A DNA stretch of 64,000 bases from Cryptomeria japonica (taxonomy: Eukaryota > Streptophyta > Pinopsida > Cupressales > Cupressaceae): the NCBI RefSeq assembly GCF_030272615.1, contig NC_081415.1:373779009-373843008 (forward strand), written 5' to 3'. Below the pieces are notes generated by a model, which worked only from the letters and a program-made list of their open reading frames with translations, did no database searches and had not been told where the DNA came from. Both the position numbers and the translations under genes were made by a program. Positions 11,498 to 22,140 of the stretch are shown here, one piece after another (position 1 is the stretch's first letter; every line of letters starts with the position of its first letter).

Positions 11498-12190
11498 TGC
11501 TCCTCTTTAACCAGCATGCCACCTTTTTCCTTTCTAACCTGATCATCAGTGTTATAGATTGACTCAAGGATTACCAATCCCTTTGGCACCTTATTACTTT
11601 TCAATTGAAGGATTTGATTTTCATATTGCTTTACAAATTTATGTTGATTACCAGCTGCAAATTCAGCCTCTTTAATAAGAAAATTAATAATTTGTTCATC
11701 TAAATCAAAGACTTGCCAATTAACACTAACACCTGGAATTGAAGGCCTAATAACCACTTTGACATATTGTTGTTTTTCAATATTGCTTACTTCATCTGGT
11801 ATGTCAAATTGAGCACCCAAGGTAGCCAACTAATCTGCTTCCTTATTCGGATTTCTAGGCACGGACAATAGATTGAAAGCATCATATTCTTCAATTAATT
11901 CCCATATTCTATGCTTATACATTTTAAGGACATCATTTTTAGTCACATTGACACCTCTTACTTGATTTACCACTAGCTCACTATCCCCAAATACTTGCAA
12001 ACATTTTACATATTTTTCTAGCCCATTCCAATCCATGTGCAAGTGACTCATATTCAGCTGTATTATTAGTACAGCTAAAAGAAAATCTAAAGGCTGAAAA
12101 GTATTTCTTACCTTCAGGAGAGATTAACATAACACCACCTCTGAAACCAACCTTGCTCCTCGAGCCATCAAAAAAGAGTTGCCACAATTC
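11498..12190 (-). pseudogene. Extra RNase H plus linker, upstream of reverse transcriptase, element A
   Basis: An RNase H I-type domain lies between protease and reverse transcriptase. All four acidic positions are visible: FFDGS, NNTAEYES, VFGDSELVVNQ and NPNKEAD. A frameshift near 12040 splits it (LEWAR / YVKCLQ). A linker (VKVVIRPSIPGVSVNWQVF ... KVPKGLVILE) joins it to the reverse transcriptase. Tat elements are known to have acquired a second RNase H; in most descriptions it lies after the native RNase H, while here it precedes the polymerase. I recall angiosperm polyproteins with this order, so the arrangement may be a distinct Tat sublineage and not unique to this copy. Confidence 0.85.
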
Positions 12191-12449
12191 ATTGTTCCGT
12201 TGATCACCCTGCTAATTGGACAATTGATTGTCACCCTTTTCAAGATTAGGGACAATGACACCTTCTTCATGGATCATGTAGACACCTAGCTCTAATTCTT
12301 CCATATGCTTGAATAGATTTCTTTATCATTCTCTACTACCCATTCATCTAACACTACATTAGGCATCTCTTCTATTGGGGTGTTTGGATATGGAATATCA
12401 GGTTGTTCATTAGGTTCTTGTATAGAGAAAATTTGCATTAACAACACTT

Positions 12450-13062
12450 GGGATTATGGTTCTATATGATCATTAGCTAACAATTCTGATTTTATGGTCA
12501 CTTTGGTACCATATCTTGTTCTGAAAAACATGTGTGACCAATTAGAAGATAAATACCCACCCAACTTGGCTGTGAAATCTCTGGACAAGCATAAAGCAAA
12601 GTAAGGTGGAAGATCTATGATGTAGACATCTTATGAAATTGAGAAGTTTGGGCATGCATGCAATATGAGACCCAAATTTTTAATCACACCTACTGTGTTT
12701 ACTGCCCTCCCATCTAGTTGGACTACCCCTTTAGAAAGAGGCTCATATATCAAACCCAACTTATCAACTATCTTCTTTGGCATGACATAACTACTTGCAC
12801 CTGAATCAATCACACAATTATGCACTAGGTGCTGACCTATGATTAAAGTCAGATAAAAAGGAGGGGGTTTAACCTTCTGAGTTTTTTGTTCCCCTTTCTT
12901 TTCTTGAGGGCCATTGTATAAGACTACTTTGGGTTTCTCATTGGGAAGCTCTTGTGACAAAGAGATGTTAGACAAGACATTTTTAAGCAAATCCTTTTGC
13001 CCTGGAAGAGCTAAGGAATCCCACATTGAGACACTGACATGCATCTTTTTCAATTTATCCAA
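12450..13062 (-). pseudogene. Retropepsin (aspartic protease) of element A
   Basis: Catalytic motif VIDSGASSYVMPKKIVDKLG with flap-like GRAVNTVGVIKNLGL. After a stop at about 12630 the frame continues as IIDLPPYFALCLSRDF and KLGGYLSS, typical of the region just after the protease in this lineage. It would cleave the gag-pol precursor. Confidence 0.85.
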
Positions 13063-14845
13063 AATATTAAATGAGCTTATGCTAACCTTTTGCTACCCTC
13101 TTTTAACAACAACATCCTCTCGAACTTGTGCTGTAAGTAATTGACCTCTTGGCTGATCCTTGTTGACCACTAGTTTCCCGCCTGGTAGGATTTGTGTATT
13201 TGGAGTGGGTTGAGGCCCAAGTGGTGCTTGTTGGCTTGTAGAGGCTTGATTGATGCCTTTATCAGCTTGCTATCCTATATCAATGGCTCTCTTTTTGTAC
13301 CGTGTATTGGCTGCAATAGAAGTGTGGGACTGATTTTGATCTTGTGGCTGATTCATTCCACACAATTCTTCACCTTGCCAATTGACCAAGGTGACATCCG
13401 GGCCTTGTTCAGAATGAGAAACTTGTTGATCATGAGTTCCATGAGTACTATCTTTTGAAAAAACAACATTATTTTGAACCATGAGTGCTTGATGTAGCAT
13501 ACCATTCAAACAAGTGGTCTGATTATGAGGTTGGTTGTAAGGATAACACCAATAATAATCTGATGCCATGTTGTTTTGAGCTGGGATGATATCTTTGGAT
13601 GTGCTGGTAGTGTTGGGATTGTAAGGTATATTAGATCTTTGGTTATAATTTCTTCTTTGACTCTAAGGGTCAGCTTGATAAGGAGGTCTGTTCTGCTGGT
13701 TGTTCTAATAAGGGGCTTGATAAGGCTTGGTATTCTGGTCAATTCATTTTGTTACCAAAGCCTTGGAACATGGTTTTCATTCAATTTTTAAATTCTTGAA
13801 ACTCTTGATTTGGGAGCGTGACAATATTTTCTTGGGCTGCCACTTGATAATTCAGTGTTGGTAAAGGTGGGACAATAGCTAGAGGAGACTCTAAAAGAGG
13901 TACAATAGGCTGTATTTTTGGAAATATGGGCATTGGGGGCCTAGGAGCTATTTTACTAGCCTGAATTAGGCAGTTTTCTGCTCTAATAGAAACATCAAAT
14001 GCATTTGGTAGAGTATTTGCACCCATAGACTGAATCATGACTAAAATGTCACTATTAAGGGCTCTAAGATAAGATAGAAATGCATGAGCAAGAGTAGGCC
14101 TTACCGTGATAGGGATTCTGCTCCAAGTCTTCTGGAAATGAAAAATTGAAGTCGGTCATTGGCTCTTGAGGGGATCTCTTTATGGTACTCAACTGTTCTA
14201 ATAGTGACAAATGGTCAGATTTGTCCTCAAACTGTGAATTAATCTATCACCCAACTGATCCCAAGTATCAATTGAGTTTAAAGGTAGTCCTTTGAACCAC
14301 TGAAGCGCTTTCCCTTTAAATGAGGCAGCCAAGAGTTTGATTGCAACATTCTCTTATGTGATATGATGTACACCACACAATGAAGCTACATCCCTTATAT
14401 GTTCGATTGGAGTGGTCTGATCTTGTCCTATGAAAAAAGGTAGGCTTTTCAATGCTGCTACAAGAATATAATCATAATGAGTAAGATTCAAAGGGCTACC
14501 TTGATTGAAAGGTACAAAAGGCTAAGCTCTTGGCAGAGCCATTGGGATAACAGGTGGATTTACTTGTGCTATCTGGGTAATAGATGGTTGAATTGGAGTA
14601 GTTGCAAAAACATGATTTATGCGGGTGGCAAAATTAGGTTGAGAATTAGGTAGAGGAGAAGAATTAGACAGGAGATCAGAATCTGGGGTTTCCTCAAAAA
14701 CTTCAACTGACTAACATTCTGGAAACTCAACTACTGAATTTGTTGCTTTCTCTATCTTTTTTGTTGTCCTTGACCTTCTCTGTGATGGTGGTAGCTCAAT
14801 AAGCTCAACCGTACCCTTGCTTTGTCTAGTTTGGTACTTTTTCAT
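13063..14845 (-). pseudogene. gag of element A
   Basis: Start ATG at 14845 (MKKYQTRQSKG). A Pro/Asn-rich leader is followed by a retrotransposon-gag (capsid-like) domain read by eye at about 14200-14560: LPFFIGQDQTTPIEHIRDVA and, after an in-frame TAA, ALQWFKGLPLNSIDTWDQL. A Pro-rich stretch (13781-14038) and a Gln/His-rich C-terminal part follow. Several stops are TAG or TAA where Gln is expected, the pattern of C-to-T decay. I see no clear zinc knuckle. Confidence 0.82.
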
Positions 14846-15017
14846 ATGCTACAAAAATGTCACTGAATCTGCATAGAAACCAAGAAAATGAGTCACGAGG
14901 TATGAAAATTGTTGCCTCTGAAGTCTAGAATTGTTGATCCTCACACCAAAAGCAGCAAGAGTGAATATTCACTAAACTGAGATAGCTCAAACGTGTCCCA
15001 CCGGGCATGACAAAAAC
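14846..15017 (-). other. Leader and primer-binding site of element A
   Basis: On the coding strand the 5' LTR ends GACAACA and is followed by GTTTTTG and TCATGCCCGGTGGGACA (plus positions 14994-15010). TGGCA(T/C)GCCCGGTGGGAC-type sites occur downstream of gypsy LTRs in other plants, so this is the likely primer-binding site with its first bases mutated. The remaining leader to the gag ATG is about 150 nt. Confidence 0.65.
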
Positions 15018-16126
15018 TGTTGTCACTCAAATCACACCTGTAATGCACAAGTTGAAAGCTCAAGCAACTTGGTGACACATGGGACAATTCTCAGGCCTGT
15101 GGGTTGCCTATAGTGAGAATTAACCTACATATGAAGGGTTGGTTCCCTGTGAATAACTCTAAATCTTTACTAAGAAAAGGGATAGGGAAAATAAGAATGA
15201 AAATAGAATGACCTGCAAATGCTAAACCAAGGTGAAGCATCAATAAGATATCTCAAAAAGACAGAGATACAATCCTTAAAAACCAATATGCACAAATAGA
15301 CTTCTGGTTCATAACACATAAATATTTCATGCAAAGGATTTACACGTCAAGAAATTGAAAGGAAAGAGAAACTTTCACAATCAACCAAATGGACTAATTT
15401 ATCACAATGTACAACCTGTGACTTATAAATGAGACAAAAAATTTAAAGGTTATTTAAATAATAACACAATAAACTAACTCTCAATCATGAATAAGAAAAT
15501 GAATTGTAAAGACATAAGGCATAAGCTGATAATTTTTATTTAGTATTCTGTCATAAAATTGCACATGAGCTACAAGAATGTATTCTCTGCTAAAACAAGC
15601 AACAAAATGATCAAGAACTAGTGAAGAAAGATAAAAGATTTTCACATTATACTAAAACCTTCCAAAAGGTAGAGGAAAGATAACTCCAGAATGAGTGAAG
15701 ATGAACTCCCACTAAAAATATCTTTTCTGAAAACTGATCCTCTCGTAGAAATAAAAAGCCACCAAAAAAGGCTTCAACACATGCACAAAGAACTCAGGCA
15801 ATAAAGTTCAAACTCTTAGTCAACTAAAAGATGACCCATATGGAGCTCAAAATCAATCCTTATCACCTCAAGATCATGAGAAAGACTCATGAAGACTTTC
15901 TCTCAAGCTCAAATCGAACCTCAAACTACTTGATGACTTCTCTTCCCATTACGCATGGATCTTTGGATGCTACCTTGCCTGCCACCACTTTCGGCTTCTG
16001 ATTGTAACTAGCGTTGCTTTCTTCATCAGGTCATCAGGTTAGCATTGAAACACTTATTCTGGTGTCCATGAAATTTTCCAAACTACACATGCACTCCACA
16101 AATTTTTTTGATGGGCCCCACCACTT

Positions 16127-17580
16127 GGTCGCCAAGTCACGATGAATAAACACTGTGCATCTTTCGATCGTGGTATAGCGACCACCGCTAGATCTTCGGG
16201 AACCTATTCGGTATTTATCTCTTCTGAGTTTCTCTCTTCGTCTATGTCATGTGTCAACCTCTGGCTCACTCGCGGGTCCACCTTGTTTTCCATATGGATT
16301 GCCACTGGACCTGGACCCACCTTATCGCTAAGTCACAGCGATAACTGGGCATGCAACTTTTCCTTGCGCCTTAGTGACAACCGTCAGATCTTTTAGACTT
16401 GCACGATCCTTATCTCACCTGGGCACTCACCCTACTGGCGGGCCCACCATGTGTCACTTCCTATTTGCCTTTGGATCCAACTTGGCGCCACTTTAACTAA
16501 CATGTCATCAGTCACCATGTTGCAGTGAGTCATCGACGTTCATCTTCATCATGGAATATAGCGATGATCGTCAGATCCTTCTTGATCACCATTGATCTTG
16601 CTTGATATGCTCAACCTTTAGCCTCTCTGAACTGCTTTCTCTTATGCCATTATGTCACCACGTGTAAGCCGCTGGTTCGTTCATGAGATCCGTGTCTCAC
16701 TACTTGCACCTACCACCTATCCTTGGTCTGCCTTGGTTCTTCATCTACTTTTTATCCTATGGCACATCCTCATTCATTCTTAGCCCACCTGGACGACCAC
16801 CTTAACTGCCACGTCATGTGAGATAACCAACAAGCATCTTCATCATGCGGTATAGCGACGACTGTTGATTTGCCCTCAAACTACTTGATCTTTAGCACCT
16901 TAGCCACTCACCTTTTCCGCATGTGCTTTTTTGCCAAGTCGCGGAGATAACTAGCGAGCTTCTTTCTCTAGCAGTATAGCGACCGCCGTCAGATCTCTCG
17001 CTTCACCATTGATCTGCCCATAACTTGCTTGACCTTTAACCTTGGTTGATTTTCTCTCTTGTGCTGCATGTCAACATGTGTCACCCTTTGATTGGCTCCA
17101 GAGATCAGCCTGGGCACCACCTGTTTGTCGGGCCTGCCACACGTCTTGTTCTGTTGGATATCATTCTTTCGGCCAAACTACTCCCTCGAGAAGCCATTTA
17201 CAAGTCTCATCGAACCTACAGTTTCATCGATATTATTCTTTTGGCCAAATTACTCCCTCGGTGAGCTATTTACAAGTCTCATCGAACCTGTAGTTTCATC
17301 GATGCCTTTATTTTATCGACGGGACTGCTTCTGATTTCTTTGATATACCCTACGTCGATGGAATTGAGCCTTCGACAAAACCTTTTAGAGATTCATCGCA
17401 GCCAAGGTCTGCTCAATAAGTCACCCATTTGTGCCATGTCACCAGCCACTAGATCACCACCTATCTTACACCTGTCCTTGGACTTATACCCTCTGCTCCG
17501 CCACGCCATCAGTCACCAAGTTGCGATGATTTCTGGCGAGCATCTAACCATCCCAACATAATGACAACCGGTTGATCACC
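16127..17580 (-). repeat. Hairpin units in right LTR of A
   Basis: Units near 16127-16195, 16323-16390, 16500-16580, 16815-16865 (left arm partly deleted), 16925-16995 and 17505-17580. The best example is 16127: GGTCGCCAAGTCACGAT pairs with ATCGTGGTATAGCGACC across about 22 nt. The matching left-LTR unit has GGTCAC paired with GTGACC, so both arms changed together. Because both changes are at CpG sites this could be paired deamination instead of selection. Confidence 0.72.
17163..17306. repeat. 72-bp direct tandem pair in right LTR of A
   Basis: Two units starting ATTCTTT at 17163 and 17235, matching the left-LTR pair at 1293-1436. Each carries CATCGAACCT near its end. Confidence 0.85.
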
Positions 17581-17675
17581 ACGATTTGCGTTTGATCTTT
17601 CTTACTTGTTCACTCTTTAGTCTCTTCCCAGCAGCTGGTCACAAAATTAGGATGCCTTGAGATGCGCGTGCATGT

Positions 17676-17745
17676 AGGGTCCACTGGGTGACGAGCCTCT
17701 TCTTGCCAAAAACCTGTAAGCTTTGACACTATAGTTATATGTGAC
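17676..17745 (-). promoter_or_regulatory. Core promoter block of right LTR of A
   Basis: Counterpart of 7871-7940: GGGTCCACTGGG, then the CTTGCCAAAAACCTG string and AAGCTTTGACACTATAG. The coding-strand TATA has decayed to ATATAACTAT, so this 5' LTR, which should drive the element, is probably weaker than the 3' copy. Confidence 0.5.
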
Positions 17746-18233
17746 TTTAGTTTTAAATACAAAAATGCTCCTCCTCGCGACCAACATGGGATAAATGTTC
17801 TTCATGCCTGGCGACTGAAAATGCTTGGAAGTTCTCTGGCCTTTAAAACCCTCTTTGGTGCCCAAGTAAAAAATTTACACAGGTCGATTGCATTTGCTCT
17901 GAGTTCCTTTTGGCCTTTCATCAGTTACATAGGGGATTCAGTGATACCCTTGCCAACATGAATTTGCTTGAAGGTTTTAATAGGCCACACTATTTCATCT
18001 ACAATGGAGCATAAATATCTCTATGATCTACAACATGCTGAGCTCAACCCTCGTGGGAGCCACATTTTAACCCACATGCTGTCTTACTTTCCTGTATCTG
18101 CACATGAAGCAAACAAGTTAGATAGAAAGAGTGCATTTTTGATTTCTCGTTCATGATTTGACCTTTTCAAAATGAATGAATGCAAGGCTTCATTAGGTCA
18201 CCAAATTTAGCATGTGCACAAAATTTGGTAACA

Positions 18234-19436
18234 CATGGCTATCACAAAACCCTAATGTAATGTCTTTGAATCTTTATCCCTCAACCTGTAACTCATCTTA
18301 CTTCCAAAGGCATTCAAATAAATCACTAAAAACACTTTGTCATTTAGTCTATACACTTGTGGGATCTTAGCCAGTGCTTTGGAAAATCTGACATTGAAGG
18401 CTGGCACTAATTCACCTTCCTCAACTCTAATATCCACCCACTTCCTCAGCATATCATTAAAGTTTATTCTCTTAGCAAATTGTTTGAGAAAAGATGCAAC
18501 TAATTCTTCCCATGAGGGAATAGAAGCTTCCTGCAAAAACAAGAACCAAATCCTGGCATCCCCTTTTAAGCTCCGCACAAACAACTTCATGCAAATATCC
18601 TCATGATAGATATCATAGTCATTCATTAAATCAACAAAGTTTTGCACATGCATTTTTGCTGATTGTAACTGGTCCCCATTAAACAATGGTAGGTGCTTCC
18701 TAATGTCACTTGGAATCTGATTCGGGTAACCAGGTATGCCATCAAAACAAAATGGCACATAACCTTTAATAGAGAAATTTCTACAACAATCCATTACTAG
18801 CTGCAACCTTGCTTAAATACATTCACTATTTTCAACCAATAAGAATTATTGCATCTAGAGTCTACCTTTCATATTATTCAAAATACTTCACCCATGCTTT
18901 TAAGCTGATAGGAGCATGCAACCTAACTTATTCTTTTTCCTTCTTTGTGCTAAAACTCACTTGGTAAGGAACAAAATTTCTTACAATCTTTAATACCAAT
19001 TTTGGCACATACCTGGATATTGCAGTTGTTGCTAAGATATTTGGTGAGATCTTTCTCATATCTTCTAACATTGTACACTGATCTTCATACAGAGTCACCA
19101 CCTCCTTCATGGAGGAAAATATCTTCAATAAATTTCTGGGATCTTCAATCTTAAAACTCTAAGCATCTGTGAAATCTTTGCTGTAAGTTCACCAAATCTT
19201 TTAAAACTTTTACAATAATGCACACTGGTGCAGAGATCTTTCAGAGTCACCACTCACTATTGTGAGAATTTATAGAATCATTTATAAAACATGAATAGAT
19301 CTAGACTTACACAAAGATAAAAGGACAACATATTTACAACACTTTTATGACTCTTTCCTCAAATGGACATGGCTGAACTATTTGGCTTTAATTGTTGATA
19401 GACAAAGAGTATTCTCAATTTGAATCGCACACACAA
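18234..19436 (-). pseudogene. gag fragment of element G, cut by insertion of A
   Basis: The main open part (18252-18806) is a retrotransposon gag domain: LPLFNGDQLQSAKMHVQNFV, LFVRSLKGDARIWF, PSWEELVASFLKQFAKR and SYRLRDKDSKTLH. After one stop the frame reads GFVIAM and stops dead at the LTR of A, showing where A inserted. 18928-19128 (IFSSMKEVVTLYEDQCTMLE) lies 5' of it and is either the gag N-terminus or leader. The rest to 19436 is leader without recognisable content. This gag is related to, but clearly not the same family as, the gag of A. Confidence 0.82.
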
Positions 19437-19455
19437 CTCCCCATCAGAGTTGCCA
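19437..19455 (-). other. Primer-binding site of element G
   Basis: The coding strand reads TGGCAACTCTGATGGGGAG. It resembles the TGGCGACTC...TGGGGA site used by Tat/Ogre-type elements, which is attributed to tRNA-Arg. It is 3 bp from the inferred LTR edge (TG at 19459). Confidence 0.65.
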
Positions 19456-20796
19456 TTTTGTTGGTTCCTTTTTATGGTGAACAACAAAATCAACAACCAG
19501 TATAATCTGCAACCAAAATTTGAAAGGTAGCTAACCTCAACTATGATTTTAAAAGACTAATTGGACCAGCTTAACAAGGATATTAATCCTTCTTCTCTTC
19601 AGGCTCTGCAAGGCCTAGGTGGGTTTACCTATGATACACTTCAAATATGGTCTAAAACTCACACACAACATCACCATTAAAGCATAAATCTCAGACATAG
19701 CTCAACAATAAGGAAAGTACTGCAAACTAGCTACATTCACATTGACTCTCAACTACATTTGAGGTTGAGATAGGTGGAACATTACTACAGAACAAAAAGA
19801 AAAAGCTATTCTGATTGGATTTTAAAATTGGTGTTCTGACAATCCTTCAACATTAAAAAAGACCAGTGCCTTATCTTGGCCATAGAGTCATGCATAAAAC
19901 TGGAAGAGAAATCTCAGATGCAAGCTACTTTCAACATTAAATTTTCATATATTAATGCATTATATTAATACAATCCTTTTCTCTGTCATAAAATCATACT
20001 TACATATCCAGTATACACATTCAAAATCATTAATGCTGGGTTTTAGGATTTAAATCCTTCCTAGAAGAATAGCCAAAAGACAAACATTACACTCTCAAAG
20101 AAAACTGAAAGAGACAAATCCAAATTATCCTTGATAAGATGAAATCGTATAAATCTAAATGCCATTTTGGAGACAATTTTGTGGAAACTCACACATGTCT
20201 TGTATATGTGTAAACCTGTAAACTGAAACAAAACCTAAAGTGGAGACAACACTGGAAACCCAAAAGAAACACACTGTCATTTTCAAAAAATGAAAAATGC
20301 CATCACTGGAACCTGCAATTTCGGATTTCTCCCTTGGAGAAAATTTCCATAAAAATGGGAACCCTTACAAATCATAAGAATTGAGAATATGAAGAAGAGG
20401 GAAAAGATCAGATCTACATCACAAACTGCCAAGTGTCCTCTTTCCCCAACTGAAAAATTCTTTGCATCCTTCCCCTATAAACTGCTCTCAAAATAACTGA
20501 TATTGGTTGAAACAGATTAAAGAATCAAACTCCTCTTTCTGAGAGCTTTCCAACGACATATAATACTTATATATTTGGGTAAAAAATACCCCTCCAGTGA
20601 ATTAATCCCAGATGCAGACCAGTCATTTAAATTTTTGAATTTTTTCTATAGTCTAAACTATACATTTAATTTTGATATTTACTTGATTTTCCATCTGTGC
20701 TCCACCACGTGGCACCCTATGATTCACTCTGAATCCAACTAGGTGCAACCTAAACCGCCAGTGGACCACCACTTTGCCTGCCACCGAATTGGAAGT

Positions 20797-20996
20797 CTCC
20801 TTTGTCGTTGAGTCGCGGTGGATAACTGGCGAGCATCTTTCCATTGCAGTATAGCGACAACCGTTGGATCTTTCTCAAATTGAATCACTCGTTAACACAT
20901 CTGAGTTGCTCCCTTCTACTGAGCCCACCATTCAGTCGCTATGTCGTGATGGTTAACCGTCAAGCATCTTTCCATTGCAGTATAGCGAGAGTCGTT
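20797..20996 (-). repeat. Two hairpin units in LTR of G
   Basis: Unit 1 at 20797-20872 and unit 2 at 20930-20997. Unit 2 is the clearest hairpin of the window: GTCGCTATGTCGTGATGG and CCATTGCAGTATAGCGAG flank a 19-nt loop. Both units share GCATCTTTCCATTGCAGTAT and match the units in the LTR of A. Confidence 0.75.
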
Positions 20997-21059
20997 GATC
21001 CTCCCCGGACTTGCATGTTCGTTAATTCGCTCTTCTATCACAAAATTTGGGCACCTCGT

Positions 21060-21160
21060 GATGCATGTACGCGCGTGGGGTCCACTGGGTCGCCAAGAAG
21101 CCTCTTGTCAAAAGCCTTTAAGCTTTAACACTATGGATGTGTTTAGCTTTATATTTAAAC
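21060..21160 (-). promoter_or_regulatory. Core promoter block of LTR of G
   Basis: GGGGTCCACTGGGTCGCCAA and AAAAGCCTTTAAGCTTTAAC match the corresponding block in A. The coding strand carries GTTTAAATATAAAG (21147-21160) as TATA box just upstream. Confidence 0.6.
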
Positions 21161-21215
21161 CCAAAAAAATCCTCTCCACAACCAATGTGGGATAAACGCT
21201 TTACACATTCCCCTG

Positions 21216-22140
21216 TCATTTGCATTTGCCTGAAACTTTCTAAAGTTTAGTTTTTTCAATGCCTCCATCTCACGGCAGGGGGATTGGCAAAGGTTATGGA
21301 ATTAAATTTACACCTGCCAAAGGAATTTTCTTGAAGATTTCTGAGGCCCACACAACCCCTGGAGGAGTTGTGCATTTGCTTGAGAGCTTTCTGAGCCTTT
21401 CCACATACCACGTAGGGAGAAATCGGTTTACACGTGCATATTGCATTGGTTTGAAAGTTTAACTTCAGTCTTTCAAAGCCACGCAATAGGGAATACTATG
21501 CCATGGTAGGGAGGGAGGTTGCAGGTTATACACCTGCCAACGTGCATTTGTTTAAGGGTTTAGAAAGGTGCTCCCCTCACCACACACCAAGGAGGAGAAC
21601 ACAACGCACCTGCCTATTCTGCCTTTGTTTAAAACTTTTTAATGCCTTTCAACCAAGCAGGGAGGAGAGGATTTGGCTTCACCTGCTAATTTGCATTTGC
21701 AGAAAGATTAAGACGCCTTCTCCATACCATTATATTGGGTTTAACGCCTTCTAATGCATTTGTAGAAAGTTTCTAAATCTTTTTACATCCATCAAGCCAG
21801 ACTTCAAGCAGGGAGGAGGATGTTAGCAAGGTCGTGAAACTTGGTTTTATACTTGCCAATTTGCATTTGGCTGAAAGTTTCCGTCAGCCCCCTTTCAACT
21901 CACGCGACACTTCACCTCACTGTTGGGAGGACGTTGGAAAGTCGTGGAGTGTCTTTAAACCTGCCAATGGCATTTGCTTGGAGGTTTCTTTGTTTTAACA
22001 CCATACCACGTGCCAAGAAGGAGAAGAATTTGGTGATACACCTGCTAGTAGCATTTACTTGGAAGTTTCTTTCACCTTAGTCTACCACGCAGGGGTAGAG
22101 AGGATTGGAAAAGCCTGCCAATGCATTTTTGCTGAAGTTC
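21216..22140 (-). repeat. Enhancer-like U3 array in LTR of G
   Basis: About 12 degenerate cores of the form CACCTGCCAATTTGCATTTG plus CTTGAAAGTTTC, near 21216, 21306, 21371, 21430, 21529, 21608, 21678, 21750, 21849, 21953, 22036 and 22112, spaced 65-105 bp. Between cores is a looser CCACGCAGGGAGGAGAGG box. The array is immediately upstream of the TATA box on the coding strand. The LTR of A has about two such cores (near 8149 and 17955, GCCAACATGAATTTGCTTG). Confidence 0.7.

Larger units (their letters stand above)
1..18233 (-). mobile_element. Element A: Tat-like Ty3/gypsy retrotransposon, left end outside window
   Basis: Two long LTR copies flank an internal region (8430-15017) whose minus strand reads gag, protease, extra RNase H, reverse transcriptase, native RNase H, integrase. 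Position 1 of the window aligns with about 15893 in the right copy, so the left LTR begins some 875 bp outside the window. The right LTR ends ...TAACA at 18233, directly against the gag reading frame of element G, so A inserted into G. All coding parts carry stops or frameshifts and the integrase has lost a catalytic residue, so A is dead as an autonomous element. The extra RNase H and degenerate native RNase H point to the Tat group (family knowledge). The target duplication cannot be checked because the left end is missing. Confidence 0.88.
15018..18233 (-). repeat. 5' LTR of element A, 3.2 kb
   Basis: Plus-strand start TGTTGTC, end GGTAACA, 3216 bp. The part from about 15893 aligns with 1-1810 plus 7871-8429. 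The first 875 bp (15018-15892) are AT-rich and noncoding and represent U5 on the coding strand. Next come hairpin units, a 72-bp tandem pair, the promoter block, and about 500 bp of U3. Confidence 0.85.
19459..22140 (-). repeat. 5' LTR of element G
   Basis: Starts TGTTGG next to the primer-binding site; the far edge is not defined and 22140 marks the end of its repeat array. Order on the plus strand: about 1.2 kb U5, two hairpin units, the promoter block shared with A, then a U3 array of about 12 short units. The module order matches the LTR of A although most sequence does not, so the two LTRs are distant relatives. 19560-19900 also resembles 60170-60480. Confidence 0.65.
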
